Positions 16,148 to 24,343 of a stretch of 35,845 nucleotides of DNA are shown one piece after another; position 1 is the first letter of the stretch; the number at the start of each line of letters is the position of its first letter. Below the pieces are notes generated by a model. That model had not been told where the DNA came from. It did not search any database and saw only the letters and a list, made by a program, of their open reading frames with translations. The DNA lies in NCBI GenBank assembly GCA_964648465.1, contig CAZYMU010000028.1:1-35845 (forward strand). Reading direction: 5' to 3'. This DNA is from Aminicenans sp964648465. Its GTDB lineage: Bacteria > Acidobacteriota > Aminicenantia > Aminicenantales > Aminicenantaceae. The translations under genes were made by a program, and so were the position numbers.

Positions 16148-17473
16148 TCAACGATGGTTAACTATAGATTTAGATAATTTAGGGAATAAGGAAATAGCAT
16201 ATAGAGGATAATTACATATTTTACCATCATGTTTTAAATTTAATAATGTAGTCCGAGATAATATATTTGGATTATATTTCTGGTCATAGAATGAGAGACT
16301 TTTACTTCGAGGATTAATGCCTGCTTTTGCTTCCAGTGGAAATATGTCATTTCCATATTCACAAATAAAGTCTATTTCTGCAGAGCCAGCACTTTTCCAG
16401 TAGTAAAGCTCTGTTTCTTTATGCGATTTTAATTGTTGTGCAACATAGTTTTCTACGAATGCACCTTTATATTCTTTATACAATTGATCGCCATGAGTAA
16501 GAATATCAGGAGGGATCTTTGCAAGTGCTCCAAGTAATCCGACATCTAATGAATAAATTTTGAAAATGCTTCGATCAGAATAGGTGTTTAGCGGTATTTT
16601 TCCAGTTTTAATAAGGTTAACTCGAAGAATTAATCCTGTATCTTCTAACCATTTTAAGGCGTTTTCATATTCTCGAGCACGAGCTGTTTTTTTAAGTACG
16701 GAAAATATAAATTTTTTATTTTCTTTTCCCAACTGGGCTGGAATTGATTCCCAGATTAGAGTAATTTTTGGCATGTCTTGTGTTGGTGCATGTTTAGCGA
16801 AATCAAGGATATAAGAGTTTATAATTTCTTTTTGGATTTCTCGAACTTTAAAAAAATCATTTGTTTCAGAAAAAAATTGTACAGATTCTGGCATACCACC
16901 AATGTAGTAATAGATTCGAAGTAAATCGATTAATTCTCGATGAAATGGCTCATGGTATGGAATAAATTCAGATGTATTTTCAATCAATTTCCGAAGTTCA
17001 CCTTGTTTAACAGCATCCAAAAATTCGAGAAACGTCATTGGATACATATTCAGAAAATTAACTTTGCCAACTGGAAAAGATTTTGGTTTTGATAATTTAA
17101 TACCTAATAAAGAACCAGCAGCAGCTATATGATATTCATTTGCTTTTTCATTAAAATATTTTAGAGAATTAAGAGCATTATTAGATGCTTGAATTTCATC
17201 AAAGATGATTAAATCTTTTGCTACTTCTATATTATGTTTTATATATAAGGAGAGATTTCTTATGATTTTCTCAGGTGTAAGATTATATTTAAAGAAGTCA
17301 TCTAGTAATGGCTCTTCTTCAAAATTAAGGTAAGCAACATGAGAATACTCTTGTTCGCCAAATTTTTGTAATATATAGGTTTTACCTACTTGACGAGCAC
17401 CTTTGATTAACAACGGTTTTCTTCTTGGAGAAGATTTCCACTCCAATAGTTTTTGATAAATATCTCTTTGCAT
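16148..17473 (-). CDS. AAA ATPase with DUF4143 domain, copy 1
   Basis: Predicted P-loop ATPase of 441 residues when started at ATG 17473 (MQRDIYQ); the open frame runs further up to 17581, but that part is low-complexity and AT-rich. The Walker A motif GARQVGKT lies at residues 25-32 and Walker B IIFDEIQ at about 95-101, followed by the sensor-like AAAGSLLG. The C-terminal third is the DUF4143 region with a PD-(D/E)XK-like core: YYWKSAGSAEIDFICE and PLEAKAG. Such proteins are common and scattered in bacterial genomes, and their function is poorly defined. A second relative lies at 19007-20179 on the same strand but is clearly divergent, so the pair is not a recent duplication. Confidence 0.9.
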   Translation of the reverse strand: MQRDIYQKLLEWKSSPRRKPLLIKGARQVGKTYILQKFGEQEYSHVAYLNFEEEPLLDDFFKYNLTPEKIIRNLSLYIKHNIEVAKDLIIFDEIQASNNALNSLKYFNEKANEYHIAAAGSLLGIKLSKPKSFPVGKVNFLNMYPMTFLEFLDAVKQGELRKLIENTSEFIPYHEPFHRELIDLLRIYYYIGGMPESVQFFSETNDFFKVREIQKEIINSYILDFAKHAPTQDMPKITLIWESIPAQLGKENKKFIFSVLKKTARAREYENALKWLEDTGLILRVNLIKTGKIPLNTYSDRSIFKIYSLDVGLLGALAKIPPDILTHGDQLYKEYKGAFVENYVAQQLKSHKETELYYWKSAGSAEIDFICEYGNDIFPLEAKAGINPRSKSLSFYDQKYNPNILSRTTLLNLKHDGKICNYPLYAISLFPKLSKSIVNHR

Positions 17474-17719
17474 GTTTATAACATACAATTTTGTGAAATA
17501 AAAGTCAAGAAATGTTCTTAAAATGTGGATATAATCACATTTTACCAATGAATAATGTTTTATAAAGAAAAAGAAGTGCATGGAAAAGAGTTTAATGTTA
17601 TACTGGAGGAAAAATCAACGTAACTGGCAGATATAATGGAAAACAAATATTGGTGTCGGCATAATTTATGAATAATTCAGGTTTATTGATAAAATGAGTT
17701 TATTCCTATATTATAATCA

Positions 17720-17833
17720 ATGATTGATGTTAGAAAGATGATATTTGATGAAATTAGTGCTAAGTCAGAACAAGCGAAAAAACGAAATTCTTGTCAATTT
17801 AAAATACCACATCAAAAAATTAAGGAGTTATAG
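17720..17833 (+). CDS. Possible small ORF directly before the lipid-kinase gene
   Basis: A 37-residue frame from ATG 17720 (MIDVRKMIFDEISAKSEQAK and on) ends with TAG right against the next GTG start. It may be a real leader or the tail of a decayed gene. The start has no clear ribosome site. The family was not recognised. Confidence 0.3.
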   Translation: MIDVRKMIFDEISAKSEQAKKRNSCQFKIPHQKIKEL

Positions 17834-18769
17834 GTGTTCGTAAAAACACAAGTTATCGTCAATCCTGAATCTGATCGAGGCCGTACTAAAAAAAGATGGG
17901 AACATATAAAAGAGGCTTTAAAATTTTTCCTGAAAGAATTTAAATACGAGTTTACTGAAAAACCCTTTCAAGCTGCTGAAATTTCTAGAGCTGCGATAAA
18001 GGAAGGCTCAGAGTTGATTGTTGGAGTCGGTGGAGATGGGACGATGAATGAGATTTCAAACGGCTTCTTTGAAAACAAAAATATCATAAACCCGAAGGTG
18101 GCTTTAGGGATTGTGCCTTCTGGAACAGGTTGTGATTTCAGCAGGAGTCTTAATATACCATCCGGGCTTAAAAATGCATTGAGAGTTATTACTCAAGCCT
18201 CTTCTTCTATGATAGATATAGGAAAAATAAGATTCAGGGATCATTTCAATAAAAAGCATGAAAGATTCTTTCTTAATATTGCTGATTTTGGTATAGGCGG
18301 TGAAGTTTTAAACAAAATGAACCAAAAAATGGCAAAACGAAAAACTTCATCTTACTTAAGAAGTGCAGTGACTACTTTTATTACTTATAAAAGTAAAAGA
18401 GTCAGAATAAAAATCGATGGAAGGCAAATTCCTTTTGACGAATATCTGATTGGAGCTATTTCAAATGGAAAGATTTTTGGCAAGGGCATGAAAATAGCTC
18501 CATATGCAAAGTTGGATGATGGACTTTTTGATGTTGTCCTGATAAAGTCAATGAAGTTTTTAGAATTTTGTAGAAATATCTTGAAAATATATTCTGGAAC
18601 ACATCTTTCACATCCTAAGGTATCATTGATTCGTGGGAAGAAGATAGAGATTAATCCTGAAAGCAGTGAAAAAGATGTCTTAATAGAAGCAGATGGGGAA
18701 CTTATAGGAAAGCTTCCAGCAACTTTTGAGATTGTCCCTCAGAGCTTTCTTGTTAAAAGCTTTTTGTGA
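17834..18769 (+). CDS. Diacylglycerol/sphingosine kinase-family lipid kinase
   Basis: Cytoplasmic lipid kinase-like protein of 311 residues, starting at GTG 17834 after an AAGGAG site six bases away. The nucleotide-binding GVGGDGTMNE motif is at residues 64-73 (GGDGT 66-70), followed by LGIVPSGTGCDFSRSL, where most members have GTxNDFAR; Cys replaces the usual Asn. The C-terminal half carries the family's beta-sandwich with APYAKLDDGLFDVVLI and the late VLIEADGE. Length and motif order match the YegS/DgkB group. It might phosphorylate diacylglycerol or undecaprenol-like lipids; the substrate cannot be read. It lies between two DUF4143 genes on the opposite strand, so it is transcribed alone. 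Confidence 0.88.
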   Translation: MFVKTQVIVNPESDRGRTKKRWEHIKEALKFFLKEFKYEFTEKPFQAAEISRAAIKEGSELIVGVGGDGTMNEISNGFFENKNIINPKVALGIVPSGTGCDFSRSLNIPSGLKNALRVITQASSSMIDIGKIRFRDHFNKKHERFFLNIADFGIGGEVLNKMNQKMAKRKTSSYLRSAVTTFITYKSKRVRIKIDGRQIPFDEYLIGAISNGKIFGKGMKIAPYAKLDDGLFDVVLIKSMKFLEFCRNILKIYSGTHLSHPKVSLIRGKKIEINPESSEKDVLIEADGELIGKLPATFEIVPQSFLVKSFL

Positions 18770-18933
18770 TAGAGAAAGAAGGATATCCTGAAATTCATTC
18801 CGGTTTCTATAAAAAATATGATTTATTGGAGTCTGGAAGTGAGGTTATAAAATTAAACCCAGGAATAATTGATCCTTATTTACTCATAGTAACTCCTATT
18901 CTATTACGCATCGTACCTCCAATGTGTCACTAA
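18766..18933 (+). CDS. Possible small ORF overlapping the end of the lipid-kinase gene
   Basis: A 55-residue frame starting at GTG 18766 overlaps the kinase stop as GTGA. It begins with IEKEGYPEIHSGFYKKYDLL and continues with SEVIKLNPGIIDP before a hydrophobic stretch. The overlap suggests coupling, but the sequence matches nothing I know. It may be the start of a truncated gene. The rest of the gap to 19006 shows no feature. Confidence 0.3.
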   Translation: MIEKEGYPEIHSGFYKKYDLLESGSEVIKLNPGIIDPYLLIVTPILLRIVPPMCH

Positions 18934-19006
18934 TGTATCTGAACGAGTACACATCAAAAATTACGGCGTTTTATTAACAATTTCCTTCTTATGGGTGGTC
19001 CCGGAT

Positions 19007-20179
19007 TCAAATAAGGCTCACTAAAAAGCGATCTGCGGAAATTATCCTGACACCATTTTTTAGAATATCAACATTTTGTTTCCTGACTACCTGGTAAACA
19101 TAGGGGATATCCAACCGTTCTTTGAAATAGCATACTGAAGGCGAGGGGTTTAACTCATTTAATTTAGCTTCCACACAAAACCAAGGGGCATCATTGACCG
19201 TGACTAAAAAATCGACCTCTTTTTTGTCAACGTTTCTTAAATAATAGAGAGCAGTTTTATGTCCTTTATATTCCTTTAAATATTGTGTCAATTTTAAAAG
19301 ATGAGAAGCGATTAAATTTTCAAATCGCGCTGCTTCATCTTCAACTTCAGACCAGTCAAACATGTAGAGTTTTGGCTCTTTTTTTATTGAACGGATATTT
19401 TTTTTATGGAATGGATAAATTCGAAAATGGTAGTAAAACTGTTCCAAGATAGACAGCCAATTTGAAACAGCTCTATGGCTGACTTCTAAATCTTCTCGTA
19501 TCGAATTTATAGAAAGCAGTGAGCCAACTTTAGATGGTAAGATATCACTTAATAATTGCATATTACCAATATCTCTAACCGCTTCAATATCCCTAATATC
19601 TTCGCGAAACAGACGTTCAACTTTCTCATTATGCCATCTGCGAAGCGATCGGTTATTTTGCTTCAAAAATATTTCTGGGAAGCCCCCAAAATGTTCTAAT
19701 GTTTCTAAATCATGAAAATGATCTGAGCTTGTAATAGGGAGTTCATGGAAAACTTCGATATCATTTTTAATGTTTAAAATTTCTGCCAGGCTAAAAGGAT
19801 GCAGCGTATAATAAAAATACCTCCCCTGCAATGAGTCTCCTCCTTTTCGATAAATATTGAGTCGTGCACTGCCTGTTATCAAAAATTTATATCGCTCTTT
19901 GTGAGTATCATATTCACCTTTTATAAAGTTTTTCCATTTTGGATATTTGTGGATTTCATCAAAAATGAGAAGTTCTGCAGAGCCTGGAAATTCTGAACTC
20001 ATGATATTTTTTCGGTCACTTCGAGCATCCCAATTATAATAAGCAAATTCTTTAAAATATGGGGCAATTAATTTTGTTGCCAGCGTGGTTTTACCAATTT
20101 GTCTTGCTCCTCCAAGGAATACCATTTTTTCTGAAAGGTCTTGTAAAATATTTTCAGTTAGGTATCTTTTTTTAATCAT
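19007..20179 (-). CDS. AAA ATPase with DUF4143 domain, copy 2
   Basis: A 390-residue P-loop ATPase. Walker A GGARQIGKTT is at residues 23-32 and Walker B LLIFDEIHKY at about 70-79, with the downstream FLITGSARLN sensor block. A middle winged-helix-like region (SINSIREDLEVSHRAVSNWL) precedes a nuclease-like core, LYYLRNVDKKEVDFLVTVND with CVEAKLNE, in the order expected for DUF4143 proteins. The ATG at 20179 has a poor ribosome site (AGGA eight bases away). A 32-bp-period direct repeat lies 70-125 bp upstream and may control it. Cellular role is unknown; genes of this type are often mobile. Confidence 0.9.
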   Translation of the reverse strand: MIKKRYLTENILQDLSEKMVFLGGARQIGKTTLATKLIAPYFKEFAYYNWDARSDRKNIMSSEFPGSAELLIFDEIHKYPKWKNFIKGEYDTHKERYKFLITGSARLNIYRKGGDSLQGRYFYYTLHPFSLAEILNIKNDIEVFHELPITSSDHFHDLETLEHFGGFPEIFLKQNNRSLRRWHNEKVERLFREDIRDIEAVRDIGNMQLLSDILPSKVGSLLSINSIREDLEVSHRAVSNWLSILEQFYYHFRIYPFHKKNIRSIKKEPKLYMFDWSEVEDEAARFENLIASHLLKLTQYLKEYKGHKTALYYLRNVDKKEVDFLVTVNDAPWFCVEAKLNELNPSPSVCYFKERLDIPYVYQVVRKQNVDILKNGVRIISADRFLVSLI

Positions 20180-20249
20180 TGTTGGGTCCTGTCATTTTTA
20201 GCATGTTTTTTCTATTAACATATTAATAATTAATTTGTTAAAAAGCAAG

Positions 20250-20303
20250 ATATTTTTGCTTACAGGCAAATTTATTAGCTAATATTTTTGCTTACAGGCA
20301 AAT
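20250..20303. repeat. Two 22-bp direct repeats with internal palindrome
   Basis: The 22 bases beginning ATATTTTTGCTTACAGGCAA occur at 20250-20271 and again at 20282-20303, exactly 32 bp apart, or three helical turns. Each contains the inverted repeat TTGC-N6-GCAA. This is the form of an operator that binds a dimer at two sites. It lies 71 bp upstream of the second DUF4143 gene. Confidence 0.6.
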
Positions 20304-20623
20304 AATTTTTATATTTTCCCACCTCGATATGGGCGATTCTGACCGGTTCGGGGATTCTGTATTTGATTACACAGTTCATTATTATCTCTTTTGATTCTTT
20401 TATCCCGTTTTTATTTAGACATGCGTGATATTCAACATGAGTTAATCATAGGATTAAATTCTAATGATCATACGAAGGAGAGAGAGATTTTTATCTAAAG
20501 GACCTGCAAATGATTCAGATTAAAGCTGAAAAGAGTTTTTTGCCTAAGAGCAGAACTTCCTTCCAGCCGGAAAGCTCAACTTCAGCCAACAGATCCCTCC
20601 AGTCTGTCGTCCCCTCAAATTCT
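20304..20623. other. Intergenic region with a relic motif
   Basis: No supported gene. Positions 20308-20328 (TTTATATTTTCCCACCTCGA and one more base) match 28579-28599 and 34511-34531, where the same string lies between a glpK tail and an IS91-like transposase start. That suggests an old mobile-element end here. A 63-codon minus-strand frame at 20515-20706 was not accepted. Confidence 0.4.
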
Positions 20624-21055
20624 TTATTCCATGATGTTGACTGTGATGGCGTTCCATTGATATGGTCCCCAGTGACCGTTGGTATGGTAGGCGGGCCAGA
20701 AGACATAGGTGCCCTCCCCGGTGAAGTGGTTTGTGACCTTCATATTGATGTAACCACCTGGTGGGATGGTCTGTCCCTTGGCCCTATGACCGAAATCAAT
20801 GCTTGCGCCATTCCAGCGTGCCCCAACAAAAACACCATAGTTCGGATGAAAAGTTATGTCGTGATCCGTCATATTAGTCAGCCTGAACTTCATAGAGTAT
20901 CTTCCCTTCGGAATCAGATCTCCCTTCAAACTGAAATAGCTTACTTTAAGCCCGTCAGAGGAAGTGGCTTCAGGCCGGGTTATCGTCTCCGCCAAAAGCC
21001 AGACAACACCCAACACCAGCAAAAAGAAAACAACATTTAAAACATATTTTTTCAT
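20624..21055 (-). CDS. Exported or membrane-anchored hypothetical protein
   Basis: A 143-residue protein starting at ATG 21055 after an AGGAG site. Residues 5-22 form one hydrophobic segment, without a clear cleavage site, so it may stay anchored. The remainder reads as a small beta-rich domain: GRYSMKFRLTNMTDHDITFH, later TIPPGGYINMKVTNHF, ending in AITVNIME. The pattern of extension-of-strand plus carrier of a TNMTDHDI loop looks like an immunoglobulin-like fold. No catalytic residues stand out, and I do not recognise the family. It is separated by 500 bp of relic DNA from the serine hydrolase gene upstream. Confidence 0.65.
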   Translation of the reverse strand: MKKYVLNVVFFLLVLGVVWLLAETITRPEATSSDGLKVSYFSLKGDLIPKGRYSMKFRLTNMTDHDITFHPNYGVFVGARWNGASIDFGHRAKGQTIPPGGYINMKVTNHFTGEGTYVFWPAYHTNGHWGPYQWNAITVNIME

Positions 21056-21116
21056 AACAATGCTCCTATTTTATAATATTGCCATCCAATATTAATATAT
21101 TATATCAAAACCAGAA

Positions 21117-21180
21117 TCATTCAACAATCAGCTCGTCGATAAACAGCCAGGCCTTTACTCCGACTTCTGCCATGCCCATG
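21117..21180 (-). pseudogene. Possible C-terminal scrap of an exported beta-domain protein
   Basis: Minus-strand codons ending GVKAWLFIDELIVE and a stop read like the last strand of a carbohydrate-binding or lectin-like domain. Nothing upstream continues the frame, because the repeated relic at 21181-21287 begins there. Very short, so the call is weak. Confidence 0.3.
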
Positions 21181-21287
21181 GCAGGGATTGTGTGAATCAA
21201 GAAACGTGCCAAAAGGATTAGCTGCCCTTATTTTACCCTATAAGCTGCTAAGCTAGGCTTTAGGCAGAAGTTAGAAGATGTAAACTG
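21181..21287 (-). repeat. IS91-like upstream relic, copy 1
   Basis: Closely matches 25503-25607, including GATTAGCTGCCCTTATTTTA and TTAGAAGATGTAAACTG. In the 25-kb copy this block lies just upstream of a transposase remnant on the minus strand, so here it is probably the left end of a lost element. No transposase codons remain at this site. Confidence 0.65.
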
Positions 21288-21569
21288 AGGTTTACTTTCA
21301 GAGGATAGACCAAGAGGCCAAAGCCATAGAGCATTACCAGAAATTCCTTTCCCTCTGAAAAGACTCTCCCTGACCAGCTACTCTTATCCCGGCGGGGAGT
21401 TCTAGGTATCGTCCCCCTAAGTGAGGTGTTCACTATTGTTTAACGATGTGTATACAGCGTGTAAACAATTATTTCGTGAAAGTTCACTTCCCACTGGGCA
21501 AATATTAAGATGTCTAATTTCTTGTACGTAAGATCATCTCTCTGGTAAAGAGACTGGCATCAAATTCTC
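21288..21569. other. Intergenic region downstream of the serine hydrolase
   Basis: No gene is seen. It contains GCAAATATTAAGATGTCT (21498-21515), a weaker third match to the 41-bp element found at 22791 and 23515. Confidence 0.35.
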
Positions 21570-22754
21570 TCATAACTCATTCGGTAAGGAGTTGATAAAC
21601 TCACTCACCAGGTTGATGTTCGCCTTTTCGTGCTTCCATGACTCGGCATTATGTTCCAGGTAAAATGGATATGCGGTAACGACAATAACCATGTCGAACT
21701 CACTCACCAGGACAATCAGCTGTCCGCCGTGTCCCCACGCGAAGTCGAAGTGATGGTCGCCTGCTTTTGGGGACCACCACTGATAGCCATACCCGATATT
21801 GCTGAAGGAAAGGCCCCAGTTTGCTGGAAATCCGCCAGTCGCATTGATATTCTCCGAGTACCTCTGCAGGGAATCATGCACCCAGTCGACGGGAATTATT
21901 TGGTTTCCCTCGTATTCACCGTCGTTGAGATATAACAGGCCGAATTTGGCCGCATCACGAGCCGAAAAGTGGAGATCCCCGCAGCCGTTGTTATGGCCTT
22001 CTGCATCCTGGCCCCATTCGCCCACCTCCGCGTCAATCGGCAGGAAAAGATGCTCCTCGGCATATGACTTCAGATTCGTACCACACGCCCGGGCTACGAT
22101 AATCCCCAGCCAGTTGGATGTCAGATTGCTGTAATGGAACTCGGTCCCCGGATCGGCGATGAGAGGAAATTCTTCTATAAGGGGTGGATAGTGACCCGAT
22201 AAAAGCCCCTCCCAAAGAACTGGATCGGTTTCTTCCCAAGGATATCCGGCGCGCATCTGTAACAGGTGCCGGATGGTGATCTGTTCCTTCCTCGGGTCAG
22301 TTATTTGACCGGCGACTTCCGGGAAGAAATCCATCATCTTCTGGTCCACGCTTGACAGGTAACCCTGCTCCAGCGCAATCCCGACCAGTGCCGAGGTATA
22401 ACTCTTCGTTGCCGATTGCAATCGGTCTTTCTGCTCAACAGACCCTTCGTTGAAGTACCTTTCGGCAATCAGATGGCCGTTCTTGATAACCAGCAGACTA
22501 TAGATGGTCTCTAATTCAGCCGCATTGTGATACATCTCCGCCACAAGCATCGGATCCAGCCCCTCTGCTTCGGGCGTTGACACCTTCCAGTCATCCCCGG
22601 GTAGCGGCGTGTATTCAACCGCTTCCAGGTCCTCAGTGCTGGGGCTGCATCCAACCAGCATTGTTAGGAGCAGAATCATGCTTCCGATTAAGAGGAAAGA
22701 ATACTGACTCCTCTTAAAGCCGAACAAAGGCCATCGCACGATATGTTTCAGCAT
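21570..22754 (-). CDS. Serine hydrolase lipoprotein, beta-lactamase (class C) fold
   Basis: Exported penicillin-binding-protein-like hydrolase of 394 residues. The signal peptide ends in the lipobox LVGC with Cys36, so the protein should be lipid-anchored. The three active-site elements of this fold are present in order: Ser114-x-x-Lys117 in QSATKSYTS, Tyr-Ser-Asn in FHYSNLTSN (about residue 205), and His-Gly-Gly in WGHGGQ (about 345, in place of KTG). Members act as esterases, D-aminopeptidases or amidases, and the sequence does not decide between them. Start at ATG 22754 after AAGG. A 41-bp repeated element lies 37 bp upstream of the start. Confidence 0.9.
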   Translation of the reverse strand: MLKHIVRWPLFGFKRSQYSFLLIGSMILLLTMLVGCSPSTEDLEAVEYTPLPGDDWKVSTPEAEGLDPMLVAEMYHNAAELETIYSLLVIKNGHLIAERYFNEGSVEQKDRLQSATKSYTSALVGIALEQGYLSSVDQKMMDFFPEVAGQITDPRKEQITIRHLLQMRAGYPWEETDPVLWEGLLSGHYPPLIEEFPLIADPGTEFHYSNLTSNWLGIIVARACGTNLKSYAEEHLFLPIDAEVGEWGQDAEGHNNGCGDLHFSARDAAKFGLLYLNDGEYEGNQIIPVDWVHDSLQRYSENINATGGFPANWGLSFSNIGYGYQWWSPKAGDHHFDFAWGHGGQLIVLVSEFDMVIVVTAYPFYLEHNAESWKHEKANINLVSEFINSLPNEL

Positions 22755-22790
22755 TATACAACCTTACTTACTTTTCCTAGCATTCTATCA

Positions 22791-22831
22791 TAATTAGACA
22801 AATATCGGGATGTCTGTCCAGCGATGCGTAT
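22791..22831. repeat. 41-bp upstream element, copy 1
   Basis: Starts TAATTAGACAAATATCGGGA and ends in GCGATGCGTAT. It aligns without gaps to 23515-23555, sharing the core GGGATGTCTG. It lies 37 bp upstream of the serine hydrolase start. Confidence 0.6.
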
Positions 22832-22942
22832 AAATATTTGATACCTTTTGACTTTTTTGTGGGGTGAGAAACAACGTTGTGTGATAATCAGGATGTCAGG
22901 CTATTTAGAATAAATAATACGCTGCCAACGAAGGTAAGGAAT

Positions 22943-23467
22943 TTATGGTTTTTGTTTTGAATCTCTCCTGCTGCGAAGCAGTCTAATAATACCTACAACG
23001 AAATTCATGCCAGGAACCCTTTTTGCATATTCTGTATAATCGTTCCCGAATTTTTCAACCAGTAATTTGTCTTCCTCTCGACAACTCAGGTAGATAACTG
23101 TCGTGCCTATCACCCCGAGCACCCCGAATAGCCAGTGTGGATACCATAAAAAAGTAGTCAGGAAAAGTGCGTAGATTCCACCGGTGTATTGCGGGTGTCT
23201 GACAATAGCATATATGCCTGTATCCACCAGTTGAGTTGTATGGACAAATGATTTCCCCTTGCTGACACCGCCCCGTCTCGGGAACATAATTATCGGAGCC
23301 ATGACAAGCACCATACCAAATACCCAGACCACCAAACCAACGATGGCTAACGCTAGGTATGATTGTACTTCAATAACGCCTGTCAGGACGAGGGGATTTG
23401 CTGGAAAACAGACAATACCGAGTATGGTTAGGAGGGTGCCCCAGAGAATATTCATCCAATTTATCAC
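22943..23467 (-). CDS. Isoprenylcysteine/phospholipid methyltransferase-family membrane protein, copy 1
   Basis: Integral membrane methyltransferase of 174 residues, GTG start at 23467 after GAGGG. Three to five hydrophobic segments are visible. The SAM-binding C-terminal signature of the ICMT/PEMT group is present: RHPQYTGGIYALFL at about 90-103 and the acidic EEDKLLVEKFGNDYTEYAKR near 130-150. Bacterial members methylate lipids, small isoprenoid-type carboxylates or other hydrophobic substrates, and the substrate here is open. It shares its strand with two further methyltransferases upstream. A 41-bp repeated element lies 48 bp before its start, suggesting its own promoter or regulator site. 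Confidence 0.85.
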   Translation of the reverse strand: MINWMNILWGTLLTILGIVCFPANPLVLTGVIEVQSYLALAIVGLVVWVFGMVLVMAPIIMFPRRGGVSKGKSFVHTTQLVDTGIYAIVRHPQYTGGIYALFLTTFLWYPHWLFGVLGVIGTTVIYLSCREEDKLLVEKFGNDYTEYAKRVPGMNFVVGIIRLLRSRRDSKQKP

Positions 23468-23514
23468 TGCCCTCTATTTTAGTCCCGTGTTAGAAGCTGG
23501 TCAATAATAACTTG

Positions 23515-23555
23515 TAATTATGCAAACATGGGGATGTCTGCATGGATGTGGGTAT
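23515..23555. repeat. 41-bp upstream element, copy 2
   Basis: Starts TAATTATGCAAACATGGGGA and ends GATGTGGGTAT. It aligns gap-free with 22791-22831 at roughly three of every four bases, and lies at nearly the same distance from a gene start. Confidence 0.6.
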
Positions 23556-23704
23556 GAAAAGGTTTTTTCGTTCGTAATTCATGTCACAAAATGAGTAATT
23601 GTGACATTATACAAATGCAATCTTTTTACATACGTAGCGTTTGCTTAAATTTCAATTGTAGCTACTGTTACGATTGCTGAATTCTTAGGGCTTTAGTGAG
23701 ATTG

Positions 23705-24334
23705 CTATTGTTTGAGACCCCGTACAATCATCATTTTGGGCATCCCGAGCCCTTTTTCATAGATGATGGAAATCTCTGAAAATCCAGCTTCTTTCATAAT
23801 TGTCAGTACCTCTTCTTCTGTCCAAACCCACATCCCCCATTTCTCGGTATACTTCGAATAATCTTTCCCATCTTCAGCATTGTTCTCTATACTAACAACA
23901 GCTCTTCCACCGGAACGGAGCACGCGGTGTATTTCCTTCAGCGACTCCAAAGGCTTGGGGAAACCCATTATGCTTCCCATTGTCGTGACTACGCTGAATC
24001 TGTTGTCTTCCCAAGGCAACTGCGATGCGTCGCCCAGTATGATTTCTGCGGTTCCTGTTGCAATACGGCTTCTAAGCTTGCGATTGGCCATTTTGACCTG
24101 GACATCAGAGAGGTCAAGGCCAGCAACGCTACGGACATGAGATGCATATTTCTTAAGGAAATGTCCACCACCGCAGGCGATCTCAGCAAGGTCATCTTCA
24201 GGTTGCAGATTCAAAACCTTAGATACACGTTTGCATATCGAGTTATGGCCGAGTGGCATCATCCAGGCTATAATACGGCCGGCCAATCCTCTGGGTAGCA
24301 TTGGTTGCGGGAGTTTTGTCTCTTGTGCATTCAT
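23705..24334 (-). CDS. Class I SAM-dependent methyltransferase
   Basis: Soluble methyltransferase of 209 residues. The SAM-binding motif I is LAEIACGGGHFLKKY at about 50-64, motif II is VAGLDLSDVQVKMAN and motif IV is IILGDASQLPWEDNRFSVV, all typical of the UbiE/Methyltransf_11 group. The SGGRAVVSIE strand follows. ATG at 24334 has a GAGGTG site, which overlaps the stop of the preceding membrane methyltransferase gene, so the two are translated from one message (9-bp gap). Pairing with a membrane ICMT-like protein suggests a shared hydrophobic substrate. The target cannot be inferred further. Confidence 0.87.
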   Translation of the reverse strand: MNAQETKLPQPMLPRGLAGRIIAWMMPLGHNSICKRVSKVLNLQPEDDLAEIACGGGHFLKKYASHVRSVAGLDLSDVQVKMANRKLRSRIATGTAEIILGDASQLPWEDNRFSVVTTMGSIMGFPKPLESLKEIHRVLRSGGRAVVSIENNAEDGKDYSKYTEKWGMWVWTEEEVLTIMKEAGFSEISIIYEKGLGMPKMMIVRGLKQ

Positions 24335-24343
24335 CTTTACACC

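Noticed and set aside
16148..20179. The two DUF4143 ATPases and the kinase as a defence or toxin-antitoxin island
   Set aside because: The two ATPases are divergent, the kinase is a standard lipid-kinase type on the other strand, and there is no toxin, nuclease partner or integrase. Co-location alone is not enough.
20515..20706. Minus-strand ORF of 63 codons ending in WKEVLLLGKKLF
   Set aside because: It overlaps the end of the exported protein gene, lacks a ribosome site and matches nothing. It may be a scrap of an older gene but cannot be supported.
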